Position numbers and translations under genes: made by a program
Shown: piece by piece, positions 34,801 to 44,796 of the stretch
How positions within the stretch are numbered: position 1 is the first letter of the stretch
Layout of the letters: each line of letters starts with the position of its first letter
The notes under the pieces: model-generated
Seen by the model: only the letters and a program-made list of their open reading frames with translations
Database searches by the model: none
What the model was told of the DNA's origin: nothing
Assembly: GCA_945910005.1 (NCBI GenBank)
Contig: OX246749.1
Coordinates: 18,757,809 to 18,821,808, forward strand
DNA: 64,000 bases
Origin: Isoperla grammatica
Lineage: Eukaryota > Arthropoda > Insecta > Plecoptera > Perlodidae
Direction: 5' to 3'

Positions 34801-35130
34801 TCGTTTGGCAAATAGTTGCCTTCTATTCCGTTTGGGCGCTAATTGCGTTGTCCCGTTGTGGATGGGGGACTGGTTGGTTTGGGATGAAAATAGGTTTGGA
34901 AGGCTCTGAATCTAAGGCAAAATGCATAATAATGTTATATATCATTAGGACAAGTTCTAGATTTTCATCATCTTAATTTATCTTAAAAGTGGTTTTCAAT
35001 TGCGCAATGAGCAACTGATAATGACTATATAATCGAAATAAGGCCGCGCGACTACAGTCGTCGCATGGGAATCTTCTAATTAAAACATACCTGCGGCCGC
35101 CTATTACATATTGAGTACATTGAGTACAGA
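31892..35130. other. Unannotated interior of the large element
   Basis: AT-rich, no gene. Poly-G run of about 22 nt near 33585-33605. The motif GATGGGACGTAAAGCCGATGG near 33268 resembles conserved tails of interspersed repeats but is not classified. Spaced AAGGCGTA/GGTTTAA motifs recur at 33910-34030. Confidence 0.4.
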
Positions 35131-35370
35131 TGGGCCCAACTCTCGAATGAGAGTCAACTCGCATGCGGAATGACGGTTTTAATTACTTGATTTCGATAAG
35201 CCTATACTTTATATTCATAACTATACCAAATCGTATCCCATATTGTTAACATATATAACGAACTATACAAAATTACATTACAAAATTGTAAAAAAAAGTA
35301 TCGAACACAAGTAATTAAGACCGTATTTCCGCATGCGAGTTTACTCGTATCCGCTCGAGAATTGGGCCCC
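35131..35370. mobile_element. Foldback MITE, ~240 bp
   Basis: Imperfect inverted repeats of about 60 bp, starting TGGGCCCAACTCTCGA at the left and ending as its near-complement at the right, both containing ACTCGCATGCGGAA. The target duplication is unclear. Confidence 0.75.
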
Positions 35371-35559
35371 AGGTCATAAACTAAAAACAATAAAAACATA
35401 GTCGAGAGTCAAATTATTAAAAAAAGACTTATGGTGTAACATTAGTATCAACTTTAATGTCTATTGTGTTTGTGTTACTTATGGAATCCGTACGCACATA
35501 ACCCTAAATGCCGTCTTCTTATTCAGCGGGATTGTGGATGTTGTAACACTCTATGCTAC

Positions 35560-36256
35560 ACCCACACACCCAATGTGTGTGCGGTAATCCGTTGTGGACA
35601 GGAACACCGCACAAAATGTGTGCTGTGATCCGTTTGGAACCGGAACAGCGCACACACACCCAATGTGTGTGCGGTAATCCGTTGTGGACAGGAACACCGC
35701 ACAAAATGTGTGCTGTGATCCGTTTGAAACCGGAACAACGCACACACACCCAATGTGTGTGCGGTAATCCGTTGTGGACAGGAACACCGCACAAAATGTG
35801 TGCTGTGATCCGTTTGAAACCGGAACAGCGCACACACGCGAAGTGTGTGCTGTAATCCGTTATGGTCTGGAACAGCGCACAAACTACCACATGGAACAGC
35901 GCACAAAATGTGTGCTGTGATCCGTTTGGAACCGGAACAGCGCACACACGCGAAGTGTGTGCTGTAATCCGTTATGGTCTGGAACAGCGCACAAACTACC
36001 ACAAGGAATAGCGCACAAAATGTGTGCTGTGATCCGTTTGGAACCGGAACAGCGCACACACGCTTATGTGTAAACATTGTGCTGTGATCCGTTCTGTACC
36101 GGATTACCGCACACAAATTAACGTGTGTGCGGTAATCCGCTCTGCAACGGAACAGAACACAATCATCACATTTGGCAACACCGCACGCTTCGGAAGTGTT
36201 CGGTTTGTGCTCTGTTCCGTTGTGCCCTATTCCGTTGTGCCCTGTTCCGCGCTCCC
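35560..36256 (-). repeat. Right inverted arm of the large element
   Basis: Reverse complement of the left arm with one additional ~90-bp subunit, so the two arms differ by repeat number. Outer edge precedes GTGGCATTG at 36257. Confidence 0.85.
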
Positions 36257-36265
36257 GTGGCATTG

Positions 36266-36828
36266 CGTGGGCTTGTGTAAGCGCTCTGCCATACCAGAGG
36301 GAGGGGGGAGGGGATGTGAGAGAGTGGTGTTATGAATGATAAGAAAACGATCGCAACTTCAGTAAAACACAGGGCATAGCAGGGCAGTCACCAAGCGTAT
36401 CTTGTCAGCACAGCCCTGTATGTAAGTGTGGTGAGGTGAAGGTTTTTATTAAGAAATGGTTCAATTCTAAGCATTGTTTCTAAATCAATTCATAATTTAC
36501 ATCATGTTATTTCTTCATCAGTCTTAAATATTTCGTTACTTGACAATTCTCACCAGACACAGGATGTGTATATCCTGTCGTGGGGTGGAATTACACTAGA
36601 CTCAGCTATCAGGCTTCACCAATAATAATTAAGAAAGCAGACTGGAATGCGTAGCGTGCAAAAGTGCAGGTCAGCTTAACGGACGGCACGAACACGTGTA
36701 CGGGAGAGTTGATTCTAGGCTTTGAAACAGTAAAGAACTATGTATTTTGGATCCGAAATTATTATTGACAGCTCAGTTATTTGTTAGTAAACAGTTGTAA
36801 AATTTTCCATTTGTAAGCGACTCGATAT
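36266..36828. other. Unannotated stretch
   Basis: No feature recognised between the large element and the next SINE cluster. Confidence 0.5.
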
Positions 36829-37254
36829 TGATATTTGGGCTTAACGTCTCATATTTTTGCAACGAGGCTAATGTTGTGTTGTGTTAATGGGGCTTAACGT
36901 CTCATATTTATGCAACGATGGCTAATCGAGACGATGAGCGGGTGATAATGAAAATGAGAAAGATGATAATGAAGAATAAAGCCACATCCGAATCAGATCC
37001 ATTGTACGTCGCGTGAGTCGTCATACGGGAGTCCAGCAAGGGAGGGCAGGGCCAAGTGGGAGGAGAAATATTCAATGGGACAGTGGGGGGGAAAGGGGAT
37101 TGGGGTGTGGACTGCACTTCGTCTGACTTCTCCTCCTCGACCAGTCCGGCTTGGGTGGCCCTACCAGAAGCATACGCTTCCGCCGGCATAGCTCCAGGAA
37201 TCATCAAAGCGCACAAACCTGCCCACCACGATAAGGTAGCAGTCCCTGGGCAGG
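36829..37254 (-). mobile_element. Two SINE-like copies in tandem (short fragment plus full length)
   Basis: A tail-end fragment of the short-body subtype (36829-36872) runs straight into a full-length head-type-A copy (about 36884-37254) with a GTTGTGTTGTG junction. The second copy landed within or beside the first. Confidence 0.85.
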
Positions 37255-37468
37255 CGCGGTTTCACGAGTTGTGTCTTTCGAGGTTTAGTAAACCTGGTTA
37301 ACTTAACTAGTTTCCTTTTGGTTACCAGTTTTACATGGCTGTGCTTTTGATATTGTAACAGGCAGTGACACCAGTAACCGCCATGTTAACATTGTCCGAT
37401 CATAACTTCATAAGTGACAGTGTACTTACGACAGTGGGGATCATGAATCAGACAGAAAAAGAAGTAGA

Positions 37469-37839
37469 TTGATTGATTGGTGGTGTTTAACGACGTACTC
37501 GACAGCTTAGGTCATATGACGTCTTCCGAATCATGTCCATCTTTATCGCGGGAGTCGTCATAAGGGGAGTCCAGCAAGGGAGGGCAGGGCCATGTGGAAG
37601 GAGAAATATTCAGTGGGACAGTGGGGGGGGGGGGGGGGAAGGGACAGGGTCTCCTTTCGTCGCCTCTTACGACTAGCAGAGTCACTCTGGGCCTATTCTA
37701 CCCCAAGCTCTGCCGGGCTGGGTTTGACCGCGCTCAATCTGGCTGGGGGTCAACCCGGGCCCAGACGGGTCTCCTTTTGTCGCCTCTTACGACTGGCAGA
37801 GTCACCCTGGGCCTATTCTTTCCCGGGCCCAGACGGGGC
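37469..37839 (-). mobile_element. SINE-like copy, divergent tail subtype, doubled head B
   Basis: A 14-bp target duplication, GAAAAAGAAGTAGA, at 37455-37468 and 37840-37853 bounds it. The tail-proximal part differs (GGTGTTTAACGACGTACTCG), a form I associate with molluscan SINEs. The type-B head occurs twice in tandem, and a poly-G run lies in the middle. Confidence 0.9.
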
Positions 37840-38170
37840 GAAAAAGAAGTAGAAGTAAAGATTTTGAGAAAAGCGAGATATCTTTACATGTGGAACTTGT
37901 ATACTATACTTGTATACTATACTTGTATACTATACTTGTATACTGTAACTAATCGATACGATGGGTGGGTGATTATGAGGATGAAAAAACGCCACATTGT
38001 CATCCACGCCTAAGCCAGGATTCGTACCTGGAACGCAGAGACCGCGGTTTACTAGACCAACGCCTAATTGACGGGAAGTATGTGGTGATACAGTGCCCGA
38101 AGTTGAGTGGGTCTCAATTCTTTAATTATAAATACAAAACAGTATTATTTTAATGGCTGTTTGACTATAA

Positions 38171-38600
38171 TTACAAGTCCACCATGGTAGACATTGGCAG
38201 ATTTGGATCGCAAGGCGATAGCTCCATATTTCGAGCATCGAAGTTCGGCCAGCAAATCCTGGAAACTCTTCCAGGCACAGACACGTTGTTCCCGTTGTTC
38301 TTTGTCGGAGATGAAGCGCCCTTCGGAGGAAAAATCCCATAAGGACATATCCAGGCAGATTCCTTAATGATACAAAAGAAGTCTCAACTACCGACTATCG
38401 AGAGCCCGCAGGACGACTGAAAAGCATTTGGCATGTTCGTGTCAAGGTGAAGGATACTGCGGGCTCTCATAACCGCGTCAACAGAAACTGTGGATGCTAT
38501 TGTAAGAGCCACTGTGGCTTCGCACAACTATTTAAAGCTGGAAGAAGAGGAGATGCCTAACTGTCAACAAAGAAATTGCCCTCCTACTTATGCAGATTGA
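38171..38600 (+). pseudogene. HARBI1-like transposase fragment (second lineage)
   Basis: Reads STMVDIGRFGSQGDSSIF, then FFVGDEA, the DDE_Tnp_4 segment containing the second catalytic Asp of PIF/Harbinger transposases. Frameshifts near 38335 and 38390 follow, after which SRARRTTE and a C-terminal TETVDAIVRATVASHNYL segment appear in other frames, ending at TGA 38598-38600. It differs clearly from the HARBI1 remnant at 5998. Non-functional. Confidence 0.78.
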
Positions 38601-38670
38601 ATAGATGGCAACGGTAATCTTGTCGATAAGCTTTGGTGTTCAGAAACTTCCTTAGTACAATGCGTAGGAA

Positions 38671-38960
38671 TGATTGATTGATTAATGGGGCTTAACGTCT
38701 CATATTTATGCAACTATGGCTAATCGAGACGATGAGCGGGTGATAATGAAGATGAGAAAGATGATGATGAAGAATAAAGCCACATCCGAATCAGATCCGT
38801 TGTACGTCGCGTGGGTCGTCATAAGGGAGTCCAGCAAGGGAGGGCAGGGCCAAGTGGGAGGAGAAACATTCAGTGGGACAGTGGGGGGGAAAGGTACAGG
38901 GTCTCCTTTTGTCGCCTCTTACGACTAGCAGAGTCACTTTGGGCCTATTCTACCCCGGGC
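38671..38960 (-). mobile_element. SINE-like copy (head type B)
   Basis: Tail with (GATT)3 at the left, body and type-B head ending at TACCCCGGGC. No clear target duplication. Confidence 0.85.
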
Positions 38961-39290
38961 CGAGATCAAATAATTCACTACTTAAAGTCAGCAGATTACT
39001 TGACACTCTTGCTTCATACATGATGTCAAATACAGGTGAAGTTGGGTGGCAATGCAGACATATCCAGCATACCCGAAGCGGAAGCTCACAAGTTTCCACA
39101 CTTCTTATGAATCTGGCGACAGTTTGAGGAATCAGCAGTAACAGTTCCTTTCCGACTCTTACGTCTGATTCTTTAACTCACCACCAACGTATCTGACCTC
39201 ATCGCATCTCGGGACAGACGCCTCAACAGTGCCCTGGTTACTCACTCATCTCACAGTCCATCAACTATTACTATTTAAGCCAAAACCTCG
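38961..39290. other. Unannotated stretch
   Basis: Nothing recognised. Confidence 0.5.
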
Positions 39291-39303
39291 TAACAGGTTT
39301 CGA

Positions 39304-39584
39304 GATAGATAGATAGATATTTGGGCTTAACGTCTCATATTTTTGCAACTTGGCTAATCGAGACGATGAGTGGGTAAAATATGAAGATGAAATAGGGGGC
39401 TGTTTGGAGGAAAGGGGCAAGTAGGAGGGCGGGGAGGATAAGGGAAGCGGGAGGAGAAGGGAGTGGGGAGGTTGTGGACTGCATTTCGTTTGACTTCTGC
39501 TCCTCGACCTTTCCGGCATAACTCCAGGCATCATCAAAGCGCACAAACCTGCCCACCACGGTAAGGTAGCAATCCCTGGGCAGG
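39304..39584 (-). mobile_element. SINE-like copy with (GATA)n tail
   Basis: Short-body subtype, head type A, bounded by a 13-bp target duplication, TAACAGGTTTCGA, at 39291-39303 and 39585-39597. Its tail is (GATA)n rather than (GATT)n, showing that the tail sequence drifts between copies. Confidence 0.92.
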
Positions 39585-39824
39585 TAACAGGTTTCGACGC
39601 CCAATCTCCAGCACGAATACTCCGAGGGCTCGCCCCGTGAGAATACCCAAGCGGCCCCCTGTTCATCCAAGAAGGGTGTCTAAGCGATCTAAGCGACCAT
39701 CTGCTCGGCTCTTGAGGGTTCCCAAGGGTCCCTCAAATCATCTTCCCCGGACAACAATGAAAAGGCGGGTGTCGTGATCCGTCTTAGTCGATAGTAAAAG
39801 CCAGCAACATAACAAGAAGTGCAA

Positions 39825-40690
39825 CTAGCAGAGCATCTCTTGATGTATTTGATCCTCGCCCTCAACATCTGCGAAATGTTCCAGCATACAATGATGCAGT
39901 AAGGAATTTGTGCATTAACTATGCAGACAATGAGGCGACTGCAAGGTTTCCATCTGCCATGCCCATTATGCATACTATGTCACAAGCAAATCCATTTGCG
40001 ATTGAGATTGATCACAATTATGCAGGTGACATGAACACAGCACTTAAAATAAAACTTGGCCTGTGCAATTTAACCAAAGGAAAAATAGATGCTATTGAGT
40101 TGAATACTAGGGGTCAATCCAAAAATGGAACCTGGAAGTCGGCTAGGAGTTGCCAATTAACCTCAAGCAGGTTTAAAGATATTATATGTGCGACTGAGAG
40201 AATGGTGAAGTCAGCTGCGTCCATTGCTGATCCCCCTTTCTTTGTTTCTCCAACAACTGAACATGGCATTATAAACGAATCCAAGGCATTGAGAATTTTT
40301 GAAAAAAAAAACACAGGTAATGTTGTACAGGAATGTGGTTTGGTAGTTGTGGAATCACACAAATTTCTGGGAGAATCTCCTGACGGCCTTCTGTGCGACA
40401 AAACTGTTGTGGAAGAAGTGTCCATTTGTGTCTAGACACACGAAGATCTGTCCTACAACTGTTTCATATTTGGAATTTTTTAAAAGTAAATTGCAGCTTA
40501 AAAAAAACATGCATATTGTTATCAAATAATGGGTCAACTATTGGCTACAAAGAGGGAATGTTGTGATTTTTATGTCCACACATATAAAGACAATGTAGTT
40601 GTAAGCATTGCTAGGGATGATGCTTTTATTGACAGCATGTTGGCTCATTGGAGACATTTTTTGACAGTTATTTTTAGCCGTATTTAATAG
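39825..40690 (+). pseudogene. YqaJ-like nuclease pseudogene (ISL2EU-type transposon accessory gene?)
   Basis: YqaJ/lambda-exonuclease-like proteins are PD-(D/E)XK nucleases; in animals many belong to ISL2EU DNA transposons. Visible in order: SLDVFDPRPQHLR, ELNTRGQS..W...R..QLTSSRF, EHGIINES, GLVVVESHKFLGESPDGLL (active-site Asp in SPDG) and, after a frameshift near 40420, KCPF at the E-x-K position. After a second frame change in an A-run near 40505 follow the Y..QIMGQLLAT and CDFYV segments typical of the domain's end. At least two frameshifts and no start codon in view. Confidence 0.8.
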
Positions 40691-40729
40691 ACAAATATAT
40701 GTATCACGGATACACTGGCTAATTGAGGA

Positions 40730-41013
40730 TTGATTAATGGGGCTTAATGTCTCATATTTATGCAACGATGGCTAATCGAGACGATGAGCGGGTGATAATG
40801 AAGATGAGAAAGATGAAAATGAAGAATAAAGCCACATCCGAATCAGATCCATTGTTCGTCGCGTGAGTCGTCATACGGGAGTCCAGCAAGGGAGGGCAGG
40901 GCCAAGTGGGAGGAGAAATATTCAATGGGTCAGTGGGGGGGAAAGGGGATTGGGGTGTGGACAGCACTTCGTCTGACTTCTCCTCCTCGACCAGTCCGGC
41001 TTGGGTGGCCCTA
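40730..41013 (-). mobile_element. SINE-like copy, head-truncated
   Basis: Tail and body present; ends at GGTGGCCCTA before the head. No target duplication found. Confidence 0.85.
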
Positions 41014-41193
41014 CGTTCAGGGTAGTTGAAACTTGAAAATACTGTCCATATTATATTCTTGGAATATTCTATTATATTATATTATATTATGGGAAATACT
41101 TTGCTTTCTGGTGTTCTTTACATTAATTGAGCAACCCATGCTGCCGCCTTGGCAACGTTCTTGTTTAGTAACCATCCATCTGCTTAAGAACAA

Positions 41194-41608
41194 ATGAATT
41201 GTTCCACAGGTAACAAGTGTCTTCATGGAAACAAAGCATTCACTCTCCGAACGGTATCAATACATTTTGAAAGTCCTCAAATGAACGCACATACATTACA
41301 GGCTAAAATAAATTCCAAAGTTTTAGGAGAAGAAACTGCGTGTGCATCGGTATCTGTTCAATGCAAATGTCTCGGTGTACAAACATCTGTAATCAGTTCG
41401 GTAGCTCCTCATTTAGTAATCGAACCAATGTGCATGGACCTATCTAGAAGAAACACAGACGTACTGGATGTTTTTTACACGAATGTAGGCGATTTCCCCA
41501 AAACCATACTAGTGGTGGGTGTGACCTACACATTCCGAGGAGTAGTCGCTCATGTTGGTAACATCAGAACCCGTCAGTCAGTTGGCCACTATTTGGCGTA
41601 TTGTCTAA
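41194..41608 (+). pseudogene. Papain-fold/USP-like peptidase fragment cut by a SINE
   Basis: An open frame after GTTCCACAG contains TYTFRGVVAHVGN then VGHYLAYC, the spacing and His of the C-terminal half of ubiquitin-specific-protease-like domains (L.GVV.H.G....GHY.AYC). Upstream Cys- and Ser-rich sequence is not recognisable. The frame runs into the SINE at 41609, so the end is lost. It could be a transposon-carried peptidase as well as a host-gene fragment. Confidence 0.4.
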
Positions 41609-42241
41609 TGATTAATGGGGCTTAACGTCTCATATTTATGCAACGATGGCTAATCGAGACGATGAGCGGGTGATAATGAAGATGAGAAAGATGATAATGA
41701 AGAATAAAGCCACATCCGAATCAGATCAATTGTACGTCGCGTAAGTCGTCATACGGGAGTCCAGCAAGGGAGGGCAGGGCCAAGTGGGAGGAGAAATATT
41801 CAATGGGACAGTGGGGGGGAAAGGGGATTGGGGTGTGGACTGTTCTTCGTCTGACTTCTCCTCCTCGACTAGTCCGGCTTGGGTGGCCCTACCAGAAGCA
41901 TACGCTTCCGCCGGCATAGATTGATTGATTAATGGGGCTTAACATCTCATATTTTCGGAACTATGGCCAATCGAGACGATGAGCGGGTGATAATGCAGAT
42001 GAGAAAGATGATGATGAAGAATAAAGCCAGATCCGAATCAGATCCATTGTACGTCGCGTGGGTCGTCATATGGGAGTCCAGCAAGGGAGGGCAGGGCCAA
42101 GTGGGAGGAGAAATATTTAGTGGGACAGAGGGGAGGAAAGAGACAGGGTCTCCTTTTGTTGCCTCTTACGACTAGCAGAGTCACTCTGGCAAGACGCACG
42201 CAAACCTGCCCACCACGATAAGGTGGGAGTCCTTGGGCAGG
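41609..42241 (-). mobile_element. Nested SINE-like copies (type B inside type A)
   Basis: A type-A copy (41609-41919) is interrupted after CCGGCATAG by a complete type-B copy (about 41920-42189). The remaining type-A head (GCACGCAAACCTGCC...GGGCAGG) follows at 42190-42241. A small loss of type-A sequence accompanies the junction. Confidence 0.85.
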
Positions 42242-42320
42242 TTGAAGATAAGAATATAATATAATATTAATATTATATTATATTTTGAAGATAAGAATAT
42301 AATATAATATTAATACATAA
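42242..42320. repeat. ~44-bp AT-rich tandem duplication
   Basis: TTGAAGATAAGAATATAAT... occurs twice in direct repeat immediately after the SINE. Confidence 0.85.
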
Positions 42321-43194
42321 TTCCGCTTCTGTCATATTTTAACCGGTTCTTATTAGAAATGATGCATGGCTGGAAATTAGTTTGATTTAATAACACTGCA
42401 CTGCTTGTTATTTGAGGTGTTACAATATGTAAATTGCAACGTGTTATTTATTTTGCAAATGAACTTGTTTTCTAATTATAGACACGCTCAAATAATTTTG
42501 CTTACTACCTACCGCTACTTACTATTCTCTAAAAGCATTACATTTTGCACTAGTCAAAGAATTCTGCTTCATGATATTTCATTCATATTTCACTTCATTG
42601 CAAAAAACGGTACAAGAATGGGATGTAAATTTTTCCCCAAAACATCGCTAACAATTCGTGGTCAGTGGACCATCAACATATTCAGTCTACATAGTTTAGT
42701 TATTGTGTAGTAATTGAAACAAGACGGTTTAGTGTAATAATCCTAGGGGGCGGCAGAGCGCAGTGCTAGCGGCAGAATCAATCACAATGCTCATACGGAT
42801 CACGTGATCATAAAACGTACAATCATTGCGAGTCTCATGCACGAGTCTTATCCAGTCAACTGTGGTTGGCGCCCTTGCTGATTTCCAGGGTGAGTTAGAC
42901 ATTAGCAAATATTATAATATATACGTGTTATTTCTTCTTTGTGACTCTGCTGACGATATTAATTGCATTATGGCTTTGACATGATAACTACGCCCAAAAA
43001 CACTAATACGGATACGGACTTTCATCGGATTTCCAACGGATCGGTCGGACTGCAGTCCGCCGGCAGTCCAGTATAATAATAATAGTAATAATGATATGTG
43101 TACTAAATACTAATATAATATAGGTAAGTTTATAATTGCATAAGATAATAAATTCTTATGTGTGTCAGTGATCACGTGTTAATGTAACGAGTTT
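42321..43194. other. Unannotated stretch
   Basis: No gene recognised. The 101-codon frame at 42405-42710 has no domain I know. Confidence 0.5.
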
Positions 43195-43547
43195 TGATGA
43201 TGATTGATTAATGGGGCTTAACGTCTCATATTTATGCAACTATGGCTAATCGAGACGATGAGCGGGTGATAGTGAAGATGAGAAAGATGATAATGAAGAA
43301 TAAAGCAACATCCGAATCAGATCCATTGTACGTCGCGTGCGTCGTCATACGGGAGTCCAGCAAGGGAGGGCAGGGCCAAGTGGGAGGAGAAATATTCAAT
43401 GGGACAGTGGGGGGGAAAGGGGATTGGGGTGTGGACTGCACTTCGTCTGACTTCTTCTCCTCGACCAGTCCGGCTTGGGTGGCCCTACCAGAAGCATACG
43501 CTTCCGCCGGCATAGCTCTCGGGATCAACAAAGCACGCAAACCTGCC
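43195..43547 (-). mobile_element. SINE-like copy (head type A, last ~30 bp missing)
   Basis: Tail (GATGATTGATT) to AAACCTGCC; the terminal hairpin arm is absent. Confidence 0.85.
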
Positions 43548-43587
43548 GAAAGTCGAACGAGCTCCGCCAGGTAGCAGCACTGTAAGT

Positions 43588-43662
43588 CACGTGCTAGGGG
43601 AGGAGTTGGCTCCATAACCATGGTAACGACACGGTATCCACGTGCTAGGGGAGGAGTTTGCT
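43588..43662. repeat. Direct repeat CACGTGCTAGGGGAGGAGTT
   Basis: A 20-bp motif at 43588 recurs at 43639, between two SINE copies. Confidence 0.8.
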
Positions 43663-43973
43663 TGATTGATATTTGGGCTTAACGTCTTATATTTTTGCAA
43701 CGGAGCTAATCAAGACAATGAGTGGGTGATAGATGAAGATGCAATAGAGGTCTGTTTGGAGGAAAGGGGCAAGTAGGAGGGTGGAGTGGAAAAAAGGAAG
43801 GGGAGGAAAAGAGATTGGGGAGGTTGTGGACTGCACTTCGTCTGGCTTCTCCTCCTCGACCAGTCCGGCTAGGGTGGCCCTACCAGAAGCATACGCTTCC
43901 GCCGGCATAGCTCTCGGGATCATCAAAGCACTCAAACCTGCCCACCACGATAAGGTAGCAGTCCCTGGGCAGG
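43663..43973 (-). mobile_element. SINE-like copy, short-body subtype
   Basis: Head type A, tail TGATTGATATTTGGGC. No target duplication found. Confidence 0.85.
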
Positions 43974-44200
43974 ATCTACCATTGATAGTTGGTTAAGTGG
44001 GTTGAATTTGCAGGCTGGTATATGCCCTGAGTTAATGGAGGAACTACAACTTAAAATGTCAGGTATGTCTATTGAGGAAAGACAGGTTGTCTCGCTTTTC
44101 GATGAGATGGCCATAAAAAAGGATTACCAGTACAGCGAGGCTTACGACATACTCGAGGGATTTGAAGATTTGGGACCTTCGGCAAGGGACGCGAAACCCG
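43974..44200 (+). pseudogene. P-element/THAP9-like transposase fragment
   Basis: The open frame reads GICPELMEEL, then ERQVVSLFDEMAIKKD..Y and EGFEDLG. This is the start of the RNase H-like domain of P-element and THAP9 transposases, where the Asp of FDEM is catalytic. Only about 70 residues survive between two SINE copies. Confidence 0.75.
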
Positions 44201-44489
44201 ATTGATTGATTAATGGGGCTTAACGTCTGATATTTTTGCAACAATGGCTAATCGAGACGATGAGCGGGTGATAATGATGAGAAAGATGAAGAAATAAAGC
44301 CACATCCGAATCAGATCCTTTGTACGTCGCGTGGGTCATCATACGGGAGTCCAGCAAGGGAGGGCAGAGCCAAGTGGGAGGAGAAATATTCAGTGGGACA
44401 GTGGAGGGGAAAGGGACAGGGTCTCCTTTTGTCGCCTCTTACGACTAGCAGAGTCACTCTGGGCCTATTCTTCCCCGGGCCCAGACGGG
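44201..44489 (-). mobile_element. SINE-like copy (head type B)
   Basis: Tail at left, small deletions in the body (ATAATGATGAGAAAG), head type B ending CAGACGGG. Confidence 0.85.
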
Positions 44490-44600
44490 CCAAAGGGGCT
44501 TAGAAATTTTTAACCGCAATGACGTTGATTTACTGTGCGTTCTTATAGGCTTAGTGTAGGGTCATTAGCCAGTACCACATAGTCACAATATAGTGGATCA
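44490..44600 (+). repeat. Tandem unit A, left part (LINE target)
   Basis: The sequence to ATATAGTGGATCA (44588-44600) matches 49131-49210 downstream. Its continuation is found after the LINE at 49056. This is a pre-existing ~150-bp duplicated unit split by the LINE. Confidence 0.75.
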
Positions 44601-44796
44601 GGCAGTACCGTACCGAACGCCGTGCGAGTAACATGTATTAGAGAATCGCTCCTCATAGTACATAGTACAGCGTGTGTATCGTGCAAAGCTTACACAGAGT
44701 GCGTAATTGTGTGATAGTTCAACTTGCTTACCTAGTGAATAGTGATCTATCTAAAAGTCAAATGATTAGGAATTGGCTAGGCTGGCTGTTCAAACC

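Larger units (their letters stand above)
24039..36265. mobile_element. Probable 12.2-kb non-autonomous element with ~0.65-kb inverted ends
   Basis: The region at 24048-24680 is repeated in inverted orientation at 35560-36256. GTGGCATTG occurs as a direct repeat just outside both arms (24039-24047 and 36257-36265), as a 9-bp target duplication would. Long inverted ends plus 9-bp duplications are typical of Mutator-like elements, so a MULE derivative is the leading idea (inference). The interior has no transposase and consists of arrays and other repeats. Two independent insertions in opposite orientation remain possible. Confidence 0.6.

Noticed and set aside
24039..36265. Assembly artefact from inverted collapse
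   Set aside because: The arms are not identical in unit number and the flanking 9-bp repeat fits insertion. Not fully excluded without long reads.
42405..42710. 101-codon open frame
   Set aside because: AT-rich, no recognisable motif, no splice context.
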